64,000 nucleotides of DNA from an uncultured Clostridia bacterium. Lineage in GTDB: Bacteria > Bacillota > Clostridia > Christensenellales > Borkfalkiaceae. The translations under genes and the position numbers were made by a program. Every line of letters begins with the position of its first letter. Position 1 is the first letter of the stretch. The stretch is taken from the NCBI GenBank assembly GCA_944327465.1, contig CALVHH010000003.1, forward strand, positions 62,001 to 126,000, written 5' to 3'. The notes under the pieces were generated by a model, which was not told the origin of the DNA, ran no database searches, and was given only the letters and a program-made list of their open reading frames with translations. This document shows positions 8,560-17,106 of the stretch, in pieces.

Positions 8560-8588
8560 CAGTATGTGCCCGCGCTTAATATTTATGC
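8560..8588 (-). promoter_or_regulatory. Candidate sigma-G promoter of spoVAD-spoVAE
   Basis: On the minus strand GCATA (8588-8584), 17 bases, then CATACTG (8566-8560). This fits the forespore sigma-G pattern (GYATR, 17-18, CATNHTA) with one mismatch, and spoVA operons are known sigma-G targets. It would start transcription at or next to ATG 8554. Confidence 0.55.
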
Positions 8589-8605
8589 GCAATTGCTCAT
8601 ATAAT
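8577..8605 (+). promoter_or_regulatory. Candidate sigma-E promoter of yunB
   Basis: TAATATT (8577-8583), 14 bases, CATATAAT (8598-8605). This fits the mother-cell sigma-E pattern (kmATATT, 13-15, CATACAmT), and yunB of Bacillus is a sigma-E gene. It overlaps the divergent spoVAD promoter. Only five bases separate it from ATG 8611. Confidence 0.5.
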
Positions 8606-8610
8606 GTGGT

Positions 8611-9258
8611 ATGAGGAAGCGCAAAATTCGCTTTAAGACAAAGCTCATCATTGCGGCTGTTGTGTTTTTGCTCGTTTTTGCGGCTGCAATGTTTTTGAAT
8701 AATGCCGCAAATGTCATGATATCCGTCAGTTCGGCAAGTATGCGTGCGCTGAATACGCGTGCCGTAAACGAGGCGGTGGACAGCGCCTTCGGGAACACGT
8801 CTTACAGCGACATCGTCACAATAACGTACGATTCATCGGGCGACGTCGCCGCCGTCACTGCCGACAGCTCCAAAATAAACGCAATTTCGCGAAATACGGC
8901 ATATCTCACTCAGTCCGCCCTCGAAAGGCTGAGTGCCGACGGCACTATGATACCGCTGGGTGCTTTTACGGGCATCGAGGCGCTCTCGGGCTATGGCAGA
9001 AGCGTGTGCGTGAAGGTGGTGCCCGTCATATCGGTGGAGTGCAATTTTGTATCGCGCTTTTCGCAGGCGGGGATCAACCAGACCATTCATTCGGTGTATA
9101 TCGACGTCGTCACCGATATAACAATAGTTCTCGCCGCCCGCACCGAAAGAGTGTTCGCCACCGCAGAAGTACTCGTCTGCGAAAGCATAATAAACGGCAA
9201 GATCCCCGAAGTTTACCTGCAGGGCGGCATGCTCGGCGGCGGTATGCTTGTGCCGTAA
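8611..9258 (+). CDS. yunB: Sporulation protein YunB
   Basis: 215 residues. One N-terminal membrane helix (about residues 12-30) after a basic stretch MRKRKIRFKTK, then an extracytoplasmic domain. The family marks are the N-terminal R..N.AVNEAV and the later FSQAGINQTIHSVYIDVVTDITIV, followed by VLVCESIINGKIPEVY. YunB is needed for efficient sporulation; its biochemical role is not known. Divergent from spoVAD with a 56-base gap holding both promoters. No ribosome-binding site precedes the ATG. Confidence 0.9.
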   Translation: MRKRKIRFKTKLIIAAVVFLLVFAAAMFLNNAANVMISVSSASMRALNTRAVNEAVDSAFGNTSYSDIVTITYDSSGDVAAVTADSSKINAISRNTAYLTQSALERLSADGTMIPLGAFTGIEALSGYGRSVCVKVVPVISVECNFVSRFSQAGINQTIHSVYIDVVTDITIVLAARTERVFATAEVLVCESIINGKIPEVYLQGGMLGGGMLVP

Positions 9259-9264
9259 AAGACA

Positions 9265-9298
9265 GCGCCGCGGCAGGACTGCTGTCCTGCCGCGGCGC
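9265..9298. terminator. Hairpin between convergent yunB and pheT
   Basis: 15-bp perfect stem (GCGCCGCGGCAGGAC and complement) with a 4-base loop. On the minus strand it is followed by TGTCTTTT, so it may end the pheST transcript; on the plus strand no T run follows. Confidence 0.65.
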
Positions 9299-9312
9299 GC
9301 CAATTTAAAGTA

Positions 9313-11724
9313 TCATCTCAGTGTCACGTTCAGATTGTGCGAAAGGTTTGAAAGTATCTTTTTTATATACGAATCGCATTTTTCGGGCGTTATCGGCTCA
9401 TCGCCGGGGGTGAACGTTACGGTGAATGCCATGCTCTTTTTGTTTGCGCCCACCTGTGCGCCTACGTATATGTCGAACAGTTTAACGTCGGTCACATACT
9501 TGCATGCACCCGATATTGCCTTTTCTATCTGACCGCACGTCACGTCCATATCCGCCACGAGCGCGAGGTCGCGGGTCACTTCGGCAAATTTGGGCAGAGG
9601 CTTGTATTTGAACGGATGCGCACAGCTCATCAGTGCGTCATAGTCAAGTTCTGCAACGAACACCTTTCTTTCAAGCGCCAGCTTGTTCGAGATGGCGGGG
9701 TCGAGCCTGCCTGCATAGCCGATAACTTTACCGCCGCACACTATGTCGGCGCATACGCCGGGGTGCAGGAATGAACGTGAGGAGGGGACATATTCGAACG
9801 TCGTTCTCAATCTGTCGGCTATAGCTTCGGTCACGCCCTTCAAATCATAGAAATCGCATGTGCCGAACAGACCTATGCACAGCCGCTTTTTCTCATCGGG
9901 GAAGTCGGCGAGCGGCAGTTGGCGGGGCAGATAAACCTTGGCAATCTCAAACAATCTGCCCTCCATATTTCCGCGGCGCAGGTTGCGCACAATGGTGTGC
10001 AGCATAGAGGGGGCGAGCGTCGTACGCATGACCGAAAGGTCTTCGCCTATGGGATTTTTTATCTTTATGAACCTGCGTTCGGGTGCGTCCGCAGGTATCT
10101 TCAGCATGTCGAGGTCTTTTTCGGAATAGAACGAATAGGTGGATATCTCATACATCGCCTGCTCTACGAGGGCGCGCTTAAGGTCGTTTTCAGCTTTCTG
10201 CTCGTCGTTGAATCCGCCGTTCGTCACGGCTGCGGTGGGCATGAACGTGCCGTGAATATGCTCGTAGCCGTACATTCTTATTATTTCTTCGGCAATGTCA
10301 GGGTAGCCGTCTATGTCCTCGCGGTAGGCGGGCACGTCCAGCGTAAGCGTGTCGCCGTTGGCGTCAACGCCGAAATCCAGCCTCTTTAAAATGTCGCACA
10401 TGGTCTGCGTGGGCACGGTTATGCCGAGCAGTTCGTTTATTTTTGAAATGCTCACGCTCATTTTCTTTGCGCCGTCGTGCGAATACTCCGTCTTCACGTC
10501 GCAGTGCACGTCGGTCACGGTGCCGCAGCCGAGTTCTTCGATCAGGTGCAGCGCCCTGTCCATGGCGAGAGAGGTGGTGTATTCGTTCACTCCCTTTTCA
10601 AACGCTGCGGAAGAGTCGGAGTGCTGACCCAAAGCTCTTGCAGTCTTTCTTACGCTGTCGCGGGCAAATTTAGCAGCTTCGAACAGCAGCTCCTTCGTGT
10701 GCGCCTCTATTTCGCTGTTGAGACCGCCCATTATGCCCGCAAGCGCTGCGGGCTTGTCGCCGTCGCATATCACAAGATTTTCATGAGTGAGATCGAACGT
10801 CTTGTCGTCAAGCGTAGTTATCTGCTCGCCGTCTTTGGCGCGTCGTATTACTATCTCCCTGCCGGACAGCGTGTCAAGGTCGAACGCATGCATGGGCTGA
10901 CCCATTTCAAGCAGTACAAAGTTTGTTATGTCTACCACGTTGTTTATAGAGCGCAGTCCGCACAGCGCCAGGCGCCTTTTCATCCACATTGGTGAAGGGG
11001 CTATCGATATATCCTTTACGTAGTGTGCAATGTATCTCGGGCAGAGGTCGGGTGCGAGGTCGGTCACTTTAACTCCGTCGTCCGAATGTACGCTTGCGTA
11101 TGTGCAGTCGGGCAGCTTTATGGGCTTGCCGAGCACTGCCGCAACTTCCCTTGCGATTCCCAGTATGCTCTGGCAGTCGGGGCGGTTGGCGGTTATGCTT
11201 ATATCGAAGATATAGTCGTCCAGTCCCAATATGGGCTTAACGTCCTCGCCGTTTTTAGTCGTGGAGGGGAGAAGGAGGAGACCGTTGTAGTCGGCTCCCT
11301 CGAACATGTCGCCGCTCACGCCCAGCTCGACGCCCGAACAGAGCATGCCGTAGGACTCTATACCGCGCAGCTTGCCCTTCTTGATGGTCATCACGCCCTC
11401 AACGGTAACGTGGTCCTTTGCCGTTGCATAGACGGTTGCGCCTATCAGCGCCACGGGCGCTTTTATGCCCGTCTTTACGTTGTCCGCGCCGCAGCATATC
11501 TGCAGCACGCCGTGTTTGCCGCAGTCAACTTTGCACACGTGCAGGTGAGTTCCCTCTACCGGCAGGCATTCCGTAACTTCGCCGACGACGACTCCCGAGA
11601 TGTCTTTGCCTACCTGTATAAGTTCTTCCACTTCAAAACCGCAGCCGAACAACTTTTTTTGCAGTTCTTCGGCGGTCACGTCTATATCAACATAATCTTT
11701 CAGCCAGCTTAAAGGTGCTTTCAT
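9313..11724 (-). CDS. pheT: Phenylalanyl-tRNA synthetase beta subunit
   Basis: 803 residues, full length. Forms the alpha2-beta2 enzyme with PheS; the beta chain binds tRNA and edits tyrosine misacylation. Visible order: MKAPLSWLKDYVDID start, EMAP-type tRNA-binding domain (about 40-150), B3/4 editing domain around residues 210-380 (ISRP-like INNVVDITNFVLLEMGQPMHAFD), B5 domain about 400-470, and C-terminal anticodon-binding FDX-ACB domain (about 710-803, starting KFAEVTRDLALV). Lies 14 bases behind pheS; expression is set by the T-box in front of pheS. Confidence 0.97.
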   Translation of the reverse strand: MKAPLSWLKDYVDIDVTAEELQKKLFGCGFEVEELIQVGKDISGVVVGEVTECLPVEGTHLHVCKVDCGKHGVLQICCGADNVKTGIKAPVALIGATVYATAKDHVTVEGVMTIKKGKLRGIESYGMLCSGVELGVSGDMFEGADYNGLLLLPSTTKNGEDVKPILGLDDYIFDISITANRPDCQSILGIAREVAAVLGKPIKLPDCTYASVHSDDGVKVTDLAPDLCPRYIAHYVKDISIAPSPMWMKRRLALCGLRSINNVVDITNFVLLEMGQPMHAFDLDTLSGREIVIRRAKDGEQITTLDDKTFDLTHENLVICDGDKPAALAGIMGGLNSEIEAHTKELLFEAAKFARDSVRKTARALGQHSDSSAAFEKGVNEYTTSLAMDRALHLIEELGCGTVTDVHCDVKTEYSHDGAKKMSVSISKINELLGITVPTQTMCDILKRLDFGVDANGDTLTLDVPAYREDIDGYPDIAEEIIRMYGYEHIHGTFMPTAAVTNGGFNDEQKAENDLKRALVEQAMYEISTYSFYSEKDLDMLKIPADAPERRFIKIKNPIGEDLSVMRTTLAPSMLHTIVRNLRRGNMEGRLFEIAKVYLPRQLPLADFPDEKKRLCIGLFGTCDFYDLKGVTEAIADRLRTTFEYVPSSRSFLHPGVCADIVCGGKVIGYAGRLDPAISNKLALERKVFVAELDYDALMSCAHPFKYKPLPKFAEVTRDLALVADMDVTCGQIEKAISGACKYVTDVKLFDIYVGAQVGANKKSMAFTVTFTPGDEPITPEKCDSYIKKILSNLSHNLNVTLR

Positions 11725-11738
11725 ATTTCATTATCTCC

Positions 11739-12764
11739 TCAGTCCTTGAATTGCTTTAAAAATCTCACGTCGCCTTCAAACAGCATTTTCATGTTGTTTA
11801 TGCCGTATTTGAGCATGGCTATCCTTTCTATGCCCATGCCGAAGGCAAATCCCGTGTACTCGTCGGGATCTATTCCGCAGCCCTCCAGAACGCGCCTGTT
11901 GACCATTCCCGCGCCAAGAACTTCTATCCAGCCCGTGCCTTTGCAAAGCCTGCAGCCCTTGCCGCCGCATTCAAAGCAGCTTACGTCCACTTCTACCGAA
12001 GGTTCGGTGAAGGGAAAGTAGGAGGGGCGAAGCCTTGTCTTGACTGAGCTTCCGAAAATTTTGCGTGCAAATTCATCGAGCATACCCTTGAGGTCGCACA
12101 GCGTTATGCCCCTGTCGACGACAAGCCCTTCCATCTGTCCGAACATGGGCGAGTGGGTGGCGTCGTCGTCGCTGCGGTAGACCTTGCCGGGCGAAAGTAT
12201 CTTTATCGGCGGCTTCTTGTTTTCCATTACGCGTATCTGCCCCGCCGAAGTCTGCGTGCGCAGCAGGAGGTCTTCGGTTATATAAAACGTATCCTGCATG
12301 TCGCGTGCGGGGTGGTCTTTCGGCGTGTTCAGCGCGGTAAAGTTGTAATAATCGTTCTCTATTTCGGGACCTTCAAAAACTTCAAATCCCATGCCCGAAA
12401 ATATATCTACAAGTTCGCGTATTACAAGGGTGTTGGGGTGATATGCGCCATACGGCAGTTTGCGCCCGGGCAGGGTGACGTCTATCTTTTCGGTCTTGTA
12501 CAGCTCTTCAAGCTCTATCTTTTTAACGCTTTCGGCAAGCGCGTCAAACTTCTCGTTTGCCCAGTCGCGCAGCGCGTTTATTATCTTTCCAACTTCGGGG
12601 CGCTTTTCCTTTGGCACGTCGCGCATGCCCTTCATCAGTTCGGAAATTTCTCCCTGCTTGCCGAAGAACGCCATTTTGAGCTCTGCCAGTGACTTGCTGC
12701 TTTTGATATCCTTGGTCACTTCGTCTATGCGCTTTTTCAGTTCTTCAATTTTTTCCTCTATCAT
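11739..12764 (-). CDS. pheS: Phenylalanyl-tRNA synthetase alpha subunit
   Basis: 341 residues. Catalytic chain that activates phenylalanine. The class II motifs are present: the motif-2 region around [18 protein letters not shown], and the motif-3 helix [17 protein letters not shown] near the C-terminus. The [16 protein letters not shown] segment is normal for Firmicute PheS. An N-terminal coiled-coil arm (about residues 1-90) contacts tRNA. First gene of pheST, directly behind the T-box leader. Confidence 0.97.
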   Translation of the reverse strand: MIEEKIEELKKRIDEVTKDIKSSKSLAELKMAFFGKQGEISELMKGMRDVPKEKRPEVGKIINALRDWANEKFDALAESVKKIELEELYKTEKIDVTLPGRKLPYGAYHPNTLVIRELVDIFSGMGFEVFEGPEIENDYYNFTALNTPKDHPARDMQDTFYITEDLLLRTQTSAGQIRVMENKKPPIKILSPGKVYRSDDDATHSPMFGQMEGLVVDRGITLCDLKGMLDEFARKIFGSSVKTRLRPSYFPFTEPSVEVDVSCFECGGKGCRLCKGTGWIEVLGAGMVNRRVLEGCGIDPDEYTGFAFGMGIERIAMLKYGINNMKMLFEGDVRFLKQFKD

Positions 12765-12788
12765 AATAACCTCGCAAAAGCAAATAAT

Positions 12789-13043
12789 AAAAAGCTCCCC
12801 GTGCCTCAGGACACGGGGAGAAAGTTTTCAACTTACTCGGTACCACCCGATTCTATTGTAAGGATGTCCTTACAAACTCTGTTAACCTTTAACGCAGGCG
12901 GACGGGGTGCATTACTTTAATTGATTTCATGCGCCCGGCTCGCGGGTGAATAACGCCCAAACTTTTTAAAGCAACCTTGCAGCCGACGGGTCGCTCTCTC
13001 TTTTAAAAAGTATATATGGGTGTCTGTCCCGGTCACAGCCGTT
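12789..13043 (-). promoter_or_regulatory. T-box leader controlling pheST, phenylalanine specifier
   Basis: On the minus strand the leader holds a specifier-loop TTC followed by A (complement of 12948-12950), the conserved T-box GGGTGGTACCG (complement of 12838-12848), and a terminator stem CTCCCCGTGTCC/GGCACGGGGAG with a T run (12789-12820). Uncharged tRNA-Phe would pair with the T-box and prevent the terminator. TTC is a Phe codon, matching the genes downstream. Confidence 0.92.
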
Positions 13044-13049
13044 GAAAAA

Positions 13050-13078
13050 ATTATACAAATTTAAAAATCGCTTGTCAA
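13050..13078 (-). promoter_or_regulatory. Consensus sigma-A promoter of the T-box/pheST transcript
   Basis: Minus strand TTGACA (13078-13073), 17 bases, TATAAT (13055-13050); start predicted near 13043. Confidence 0.85.
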
Positions 13079-13106
13079 ACGATTTGCGACACAAATTGGC
13101 TGTCGA

Positions 13107-13634
13107 TCATTCATTGTCGTAGATAGACTTTCCGTAACAGTCAAATGCCACAACGGCGGGGAAGTTTTCAACTTCAAGTTCGTACACTCCCTCCGAAAGT
13201 AGGTCGGCAAAAGCAATGCATTTGCTTTTCCTTATGCACTGCGCATAGAGTGCGCCGGCGCCGCCTATTGCAGCAAAATACACGCGGCAGTTCCTTGCTA
13301 TTGCCTTTCTCACTTCGTCGCTCATCTCGCCTTTGCCTATCATTCCCGCAAGCCCTGCATCCAAAAGCGCGGGGGCAAATACGTCCATGCGCGAAGAGGT
13401 AGTGGGGCCGCAGCTTCCGCTGGCAAATCCCGGTTTGGCGGGGCAGGGACCTGCATAATATATAATTGCGTTTTTTAGTTCGAACGGCAACGCCTTGCCC
13501 TCGTCCATAAGCTCTTTTATGCGCTTGTGTGCGCAGTCCCGCGCCGTCAGTATTGTGCCGCTGAGCAGTACGCTGTCACCGGCATTCAATTCCTTAATAT
13601 CCTTACTTGTAAGAGGTAATTGCAGTCTCTTCAT
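13107..13634 (-). CDS. Fumarate hydratase class I, beta (C-terminal) subunit
   Basis: 175 residues. With the alpha subunit it forms an oxygen-sensitive [4Fe-4S] hydro-lyase interconverting fumarate and malate. Family marks are GDSVLLSGTILTARDCAHKRI, IYYAGPCPAKPG, GSCGPTTSSRMD and GKGEM. The start at 13634 follows an excellent AAGGAGG site eight bases upstream and overlaps the alpha-subunit stop by one base; a longer in-frame reading to 13790 would run back over the alpha gene. L(+)-tartrate dehydratase uses the same fold, so that alternative substrate cannot be excluded. Confidence 0.88.
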   Translation of the reverse strand: MKRLQLPLTSKDIKELNAGDSVLLSGTILTARDCAHKRIKELMDEGKALPFELKNAIIYYAGPCPAKPGFASGSCGPTTSSRMDVFAPALLDAGLAGMIGKGEMSDEVRKAIARNCRVYFAAIGGAGALYAQCIRKSKCIAFADLLSEGVYELEVENFPAVVAFDCYGKSIYDNE

Positions 13635-14473
13635 CACAATACCTCCTTTTTTACGCGCATGCAGTGGCACTGTATATTTATTGCCACGGGCAGACCCGCA
13701 ATGTGCGTGGGCGCCCACTCGCAGTTTACCGCAAGCGCGGTCGTTCTGCCGTGGAATCCCTGGCAGCCTATGCCCAGCCTGTTTATGCACATAAGCGCAG
13801 CTTCTTCTATTTCGGCTATGTCTGTCCTGGCGCTGTGTATGCCCGGTTCGCGGGTAAGCGCTCTCTTTGCCAGCAGCGTGCAGGTGTCAAAACTTCCGCC
13901 TATGCCCACGCCGACGATTACGGGAGGGCAGGGGCGCGAACCTGCAACTTCAACAGTTTCAACTATCGCTCTGATTATGCCTTCGGTGCCCTGTGCGGGT
14001 TTCAGCATATATACCTTGCTCATATTTTCGCTGCCGAAACCTTTAGGCATATAGGTAATATGTATTTTGTCGCCTTCAACTATGTCGGTGTGTATGACGG
14101 CGGGGGTGTTGTCGCCAGTGTTCTGGCGCGTCAGCGGGTCGCAGACAGACTTTCTGAAGTATCCGTCGGCATAAGCTCTTCTGACGGCGCTGTTTACTGC
14201 GTCCTTTAAAAGTTTGCCTTTGAGCGTCACCTGCTGACCTATCTCCAGCATAACTATCGCCATGCCGGTATCCTGACAGACGGGCATTTTTTGCGCTTCG
14301 GCGTATTCAAAGTTGCGGCACAGCGTGTCAAGCGCAAATTTTGCCGCGCCCTCGTCTTCGCTGTCCCTTGCTGCGTACAGTGCGCTCTTGCAGCCGTCGG
14401 TAAGGCTCACTCCTGCCGAGAGCGCCATATTGTATATCAGCTCTTCTATATCCTGTGTATCGACTGTTCTCAT
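13634..14473 (-). CDS. Fumarate hydratase class I, alpha (N-terminal) subunit
   Basis: 279 residues. Binds the [4Fe-4S] cluster. Three candidate cluster cysteines are seen in PVCQDTGMA, GSRPCPP and the C-terminal QCHCMRVKK; GVGIGGSFDTC and GFHGRTTALAVN are also family signatures. The promoter TTTACT-17-TAAAAT ends seven bases before ATG 14473 and there is no Shine-Dalgarno sequence, so the transcript is probably leaderless. The beta subunit, in contrast, has a strong ribosome-binding site. The gene could belong to a tartrate dehydratase, but no tartrate genes are nearby. Confidence 0.88.
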   Translation of the reverse strand: MRTVDTQDIEELIYNMALSAGVSLTDGCKSALYAARDSEDEGAAKFALDTLCRNFEYAEAQKMPVCQDTGMAIVMLEIGQQVTLKGKLLKDAVNSAVRRAYADGYFRKSVCDPLTRQNTGDNTPAVIHTDIVEGDKIHITYMPKGFGSENMSKVYMLKPAQGTEGIIRAIVETVEVAGSRPCPPVIVGVGIGGSFDTCTLLAKRALTREPGIHSARTDIAEIEEAALMCINRLGIGCQGFHGRTTALAVNCEWAPTHIAGLPVAINIQCHCMRVKKEVL

Positions 14474-14480
14474 ATACAGA

Positions 14481-14509
14481 ATTTTAGTACATTTTAAATC
14501 AAAAGTAAA
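14481..14509 (-). promoter_or_regulatory. Promoter of fumarase operon, probably leaderless
   Basis: Minus strand TTTACT (14509-14504), 17 bases, TAAAAT (14486-14481), then 7 bases to ATG 14473. Confidence 0.6.
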
Positions 14510-14517
14510 TCATTTAA

Positions 14518-14546
14518 TTTACTAAATATCAAATTTAGTGTATAAT
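14518..14546 (+). promoter_or_regulatory. Promoter of the CPBP protease gene, probably leaderless
   Basis: TTTACT (14518-14523), 17 bases, TATAAT (14541-14546), 6 bases to ATG 14553. Back to back with the fumarase promoter. Confidence 0.6.
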
Positions 14547-14552
14547 GGGCGC

Positions 14553-15452
14553 ATGAATGATTTGTTCGGCAAAAATTCGCGCGCGGCGTCTTCGGGCGCC
14601 GTATACAGTGCGGCGGTGTGCCTGTATATAGTTCTCAGCCTCATCGTTTCGCTCATCATTTCGGGCGCCGGGCTCGCCGGCGATGCGGCTGCCTATCTCG
14701 GCTATATATGCTCGCCGGTTGCGATAGCCCTTGCGCTCTTTTTTGCCGTTGCCGTTTTAAAAATTCCCGTGCGCGACTTTGTTCCCAAAAAATGCCGTCC
14801 TAAATATATTGTTATAGCTTTCCTTGCCATATTCGGCCTGCTGTTTGCAGTATCTCCTCTCAATACGCTGTTTGTCAATTTTCTCACCGAACTCGGTTAT
14901 GTCCCAGTGCGATCTTCGCTGCCTTCGCTTGAAGGCGCCGGCATGGCTGGCGCCATTATCGTCGTCGCCGTCCTCCCCGCGGTGTGTGAAGAGCTGCTCT
15001 TCCGCGGCGCCATTCTGCGCGGTGCCGAAGAAGGCGCGGGCACTGCCGCGGCGGTATTGCTGTCGGCGGTGCTGTTCATGCTCTATCACGGCTCTGTCGA
15101 GCAGACTATCTATCAGTTTATCTGCGGCTGCGTGTTTGCTTTGATGGCGGTGCGGTCGGCGTCGGTGCTTCCGTCCATGCTGGCTCACTTTGTCAATAAC
15201 GCCGTAATAATAGTGCTTGAGGGAGCGCATCTTTTGGACGATTCGGGTGCCCTCATGCTGCCGCAATGGCTTAACATCATGCTGACGGTGCTTGCCGCGC
15301 TGTCGTTTGCAGCCGCGCTCGTCTTGCTTTTTGTCGACAAAAAGCCGCGCATCCGCGGCTCGTCGGCGCAGGTCAAAGCTTTTTTGCTGTGGGCTGCCGT
15401 CGGTATATTTGTAATGGCGCTGCTTTGGGTGCTCGGGTTGTTTTCGTTGTGA
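14553..15452 (+). CDS. CPBP (CAAX/Abi) family membrane endopeptidase
   Basis: 299 residues with about seven to eight membrane helices. The intramembrane glutamic protease motifs are visible: EELLFRG near residue 145 (motif 1, EExxxR), then a histidine in YHGSVEQ, and AHFVNNAV (motif 3, HxxxN). Related proteins cleave prenylated proteins or confer bacteriocin self-immunity; the substrate here is unknown. I chose ATG 14553 because the upstream in-frame GTG at 14538 overlaps the -10 box. rlmH follows after four bases. Confidence 0.85.
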   Translation: MNDLFGKNSRAASSGAVYSAAVCLYIVLSLIVSLIISGAGLAGDAAAYLGYICSPVAIALALFFAVAVLKIPVRDFVPKKCRPKYIVIAFLAIFGLLFAVSPLNTLFVNFLTELGYVPVRSSLPSLEGAGMAGAIIVVAVLPAVCEELLFRGAILRGAEEGAGTAAAVLLSAVLFMLYHGSVEQTIYQFICGCVFALMAVRSASVLPSMLAHFVNNAVIIVLEGAHLLDDSGALMLPQWLNIMLTVLAALSFAAALVLLFVDKKPRIRGSSAQVKAFLLWAAVGIFVMALLWVLGLFSL

Positions 15453-15456
15453 TGAT

Positions 15457-15894
15457 ATGATAAAGGTCAACATTGTCTGCGTAGGAAAAATCAAGGAACA
15501 ATTTTATCGCGACGCGGTGGCGGAGTATGTAAAGCGGCTTTCGCGCTTTTGCCGGGCTGAGATATGCGAACTTGCCGAGGGCAGAAGTCTCGAAGATGAG
15601 GGCGAAACCATACTGCGCAGGGTGCGCGGATATGTGATCGCACTGTGCGTAGAGGGGCAAAAGCTTTCCAGCACGGGATTGGCTGCGCGCATGAAGCAGC
15701 TGTGCGACGACGGCAAAGAGATTACTTTTATAATAGGCTCTTCCTGCGGGCTTGCCGAAAAGGTCAAGGCCGCCGCTCACTTAAAGCTGTCGTTTTCGGA
15801 CATGACCTTTCCCCATCAGCTCATGCGCGTCATATTGTGCGAACAGATATACCGTGCGTTTATGATAAACGGCGGGGGAGAATATCACAAATAG
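15457..15894 (+). CDS. rlmH: 23S rRNA (pseudouridine-1915-N3)-methyltransferase
   Basis: 145 residues, slightly shorter than the usual ~157. SPOUT methyltransferase that methylates pseudouridine 1915 in helix 69. The C-terminal trefoil knot is clear: FIIGSSCGLAEKV (SAM loop, G-G motif), LSFSDMTFPHQLMRVILCEQIYRA and the terminal GGGEYHK, which ends the family almost without exception (Y/H-H-K). It follows the protease gene after four bases and has no own promoter. Confidence 0.94.
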   Translation: MIKVNIVCVGKIKEQFYRDAVAEYVKRLSRFCRAEICELAEGRSLEDEGETILRRVRGYVIALCVEGQKLSSTGLAARMKQLCDDGKEITFIIGSSCGLAEKVKAAAHLKLSFSDMTFPHQLMRVILCEQIYRAFMINGGGEYHK

Positions 15895-15897
15895 ATT

Positions 15898-15916
15898 ATA
15901 CAATATAATATTGTAT
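15898..15916. promoter_or_regulatory. 19-bp AT-rich palindrome over a -10 box and start codon
   Basis: ATACAATAT, one base, ATATTGTAT: a perfect inverted repeat that contains TATAAT (15904-15909) and reaches the ATG at 15915. A related near-palindrome ATACAAT-T-ATTGTAC lies at 17235-17249 upstream of prs. It may be an operator or chance in AT-rich DNA. Confidence 0.35.
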
Positions 15917-16643
15917 GATATACGATGAGCTCTGCCGCTTTTATAAAAATTTCAAGGGTCGCAAATGTATAATAGGCTATTCGTTTGCCGGGCGTCCGAT
16001 ATTTGCCTTTCACGTCGGCGACGACTTCGGCAGGCAGTATATCTCGACATACGCCATACACGGCAGGGAGTGGATAACGGCGCGGCTCGGCATAAGGCAT
16101 ATAGTGCGACCTTCAGACTGCGGCGGGTGGATAATCCCTCTCGTCAATCCCGACGGCGCCTGCATAAGCAGTACTATCGACCCGATGTGGAAGGCAAATG
16201 CCCGCGGGGTCGATTTGAACGTAAACTTTGATGCCGGTTGGGGCACTGGTAAGTTCAATACCCGTCGGCGCGGCGGCGAAAACTGCATCGGCGACCACCC
16301 TTTTTCGGAAAGCGAAAGCAGTGCGCTTGCCGCTTTCACGTTAAAAATAGCGCCTTTCGTCACGTTCAGTTTTCATACCAAAGGCGGGGAAATCTATTGG
16401 GAATTTCGCGGCAAGGGCGATAAAAACGGCGCAACGCTGCTTTCAAAAGCTACCGGCTACAGCGTTAGAACGCTCTACGGCAGTGCCGGCGGGTATAAGG
16501 ATTGGTGTATCTGCAAACTCGGCATTCCCGCCTATACTATAGAATGCGGCGACGACGGCTTAAAGCATCCGCTGACAAATCTGTCCGCATTAAAGAGCTG
16601 CTTTGGCGCACTGAAGTATTTTACGGAAAATTATGAAAAATAA
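15915..16643 (+). CDS. M14-family zinc carboxypeptidase-like protein
   Basis: 242 residues. M14 metallopeptidase core: zinc ligands H-x2-E in IHGREW, third zinc histidine in SFHTKG, VNPDG loop, NARGVDLN segment and the catalytic glutamate in YTIECG. The carboxylate-binding arginine of classical carboxypeptidases (LNRNF) is replaced by valine (LNVNF), which suggests a different substrate-end recognition, possibly murein peptides as in the gamma-D-glutamyl-diaminopimelate subgroup (inference). No signal peptide, so it should be cytoplasmic. No Shine-Dalgarno sequence; TATAAT ends five bases before the ATG. Overlaps tadA. Confidence 0.82.
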   Translation: MIYDELCRFYKNFKGRKCIIGYSFAGRPIFAFHVGDDFGRQYISTYAIHGREWITARLGIRHIVRPSDCGGWIIPLVNPDGACISSTIDPMWKANARGVDLNVNFDAGWGTGKFNTRRRGGENCIGDHPFSESESSALAAFTLKIAPFVTFSFHTKGGEIYWEFRGKGDKNGATLLSKATGYSVRTLYGSAGGYKDWCICKLGIPAYTIECGDDGLKHPLTNLSALKSCFGALKYFTENYEK

Positions 16644-17106
16644 ATTTATGACGAGCGCATTGAAGTGCGCTCAAAAAGCTTATTCCGAGGGCGAAGTACC
16701 CATAGGCGCGGTTGTCGTTCTCGATGGCAAGGTCGTCTCCCGCGGACACAACCGCCGCACGGGCAGACAGATAGCCACCGCGCATGCCGAAATCGAGGCG
16801 ATAGAAAAGGCATGCAAAAAGCTTAAAAGCTGGCGGCTGCCCGAATGCGAGCTGTATGTCACATTGGAGCCCTGTCCCATGTGCATGGGCGCGGCGCTCA
16901 ATGCGCGCATAAAGAAGATTTATTTTGGCGCATATGAGGACAAGGGTCGCTCTCTCACGGCTCAGATAGCCGAAGCAAATCTTTTGAACCACAGGATAGA
17001 GGTGGAAGGCGGCGTTATGGAGGAGGAGTGCAGGGCAATACTTTCTGACTTCTTCTGCTCCATGCGCAGGCGCGAAAAGGCAAAAAAATCCGATGAGCGG
17101 GACTGA
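16633..17106 (+). CDS. tadA: tRNA-specific adenosine deaminase
   Basis: 157 residues. Deaminates A34 to inosine in tRNA-Arg(ACG). The zinc deaminase motif HAE with catalytic glutamate (near residue 54) and PCPMCMGA (near residue 83) are present, plus TAHAEIEAI and VTLEPC, which are TadA-like. Start at 16633 overlaps the end of the peptidase gene; the in-frame ATG at 16648 is an alternative. The basic tail (RRREKAKK) is unremarkable. Confidence 0.93.
   Translation: MKNKFMTSALKCAQKAYSEGEVPIGAVVVLDGKVVSRGHNRRTGRQIATAHAEIEAIEKACKKLKSWRLPECELYVTLEPCPMCMGAALNARIKKIYFGAYEDKGRSLTAQIAEANLLNHRIEVEGGVMEEECRAILSDFFCSMRRREKAKKSDERD

Noticed and set aside
13635..13790. Longer start for the fumarase beta subunit
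   Set aside because: It would read the fumarase alpha gene in another frame; the real start has a strong ribosome-binding site.
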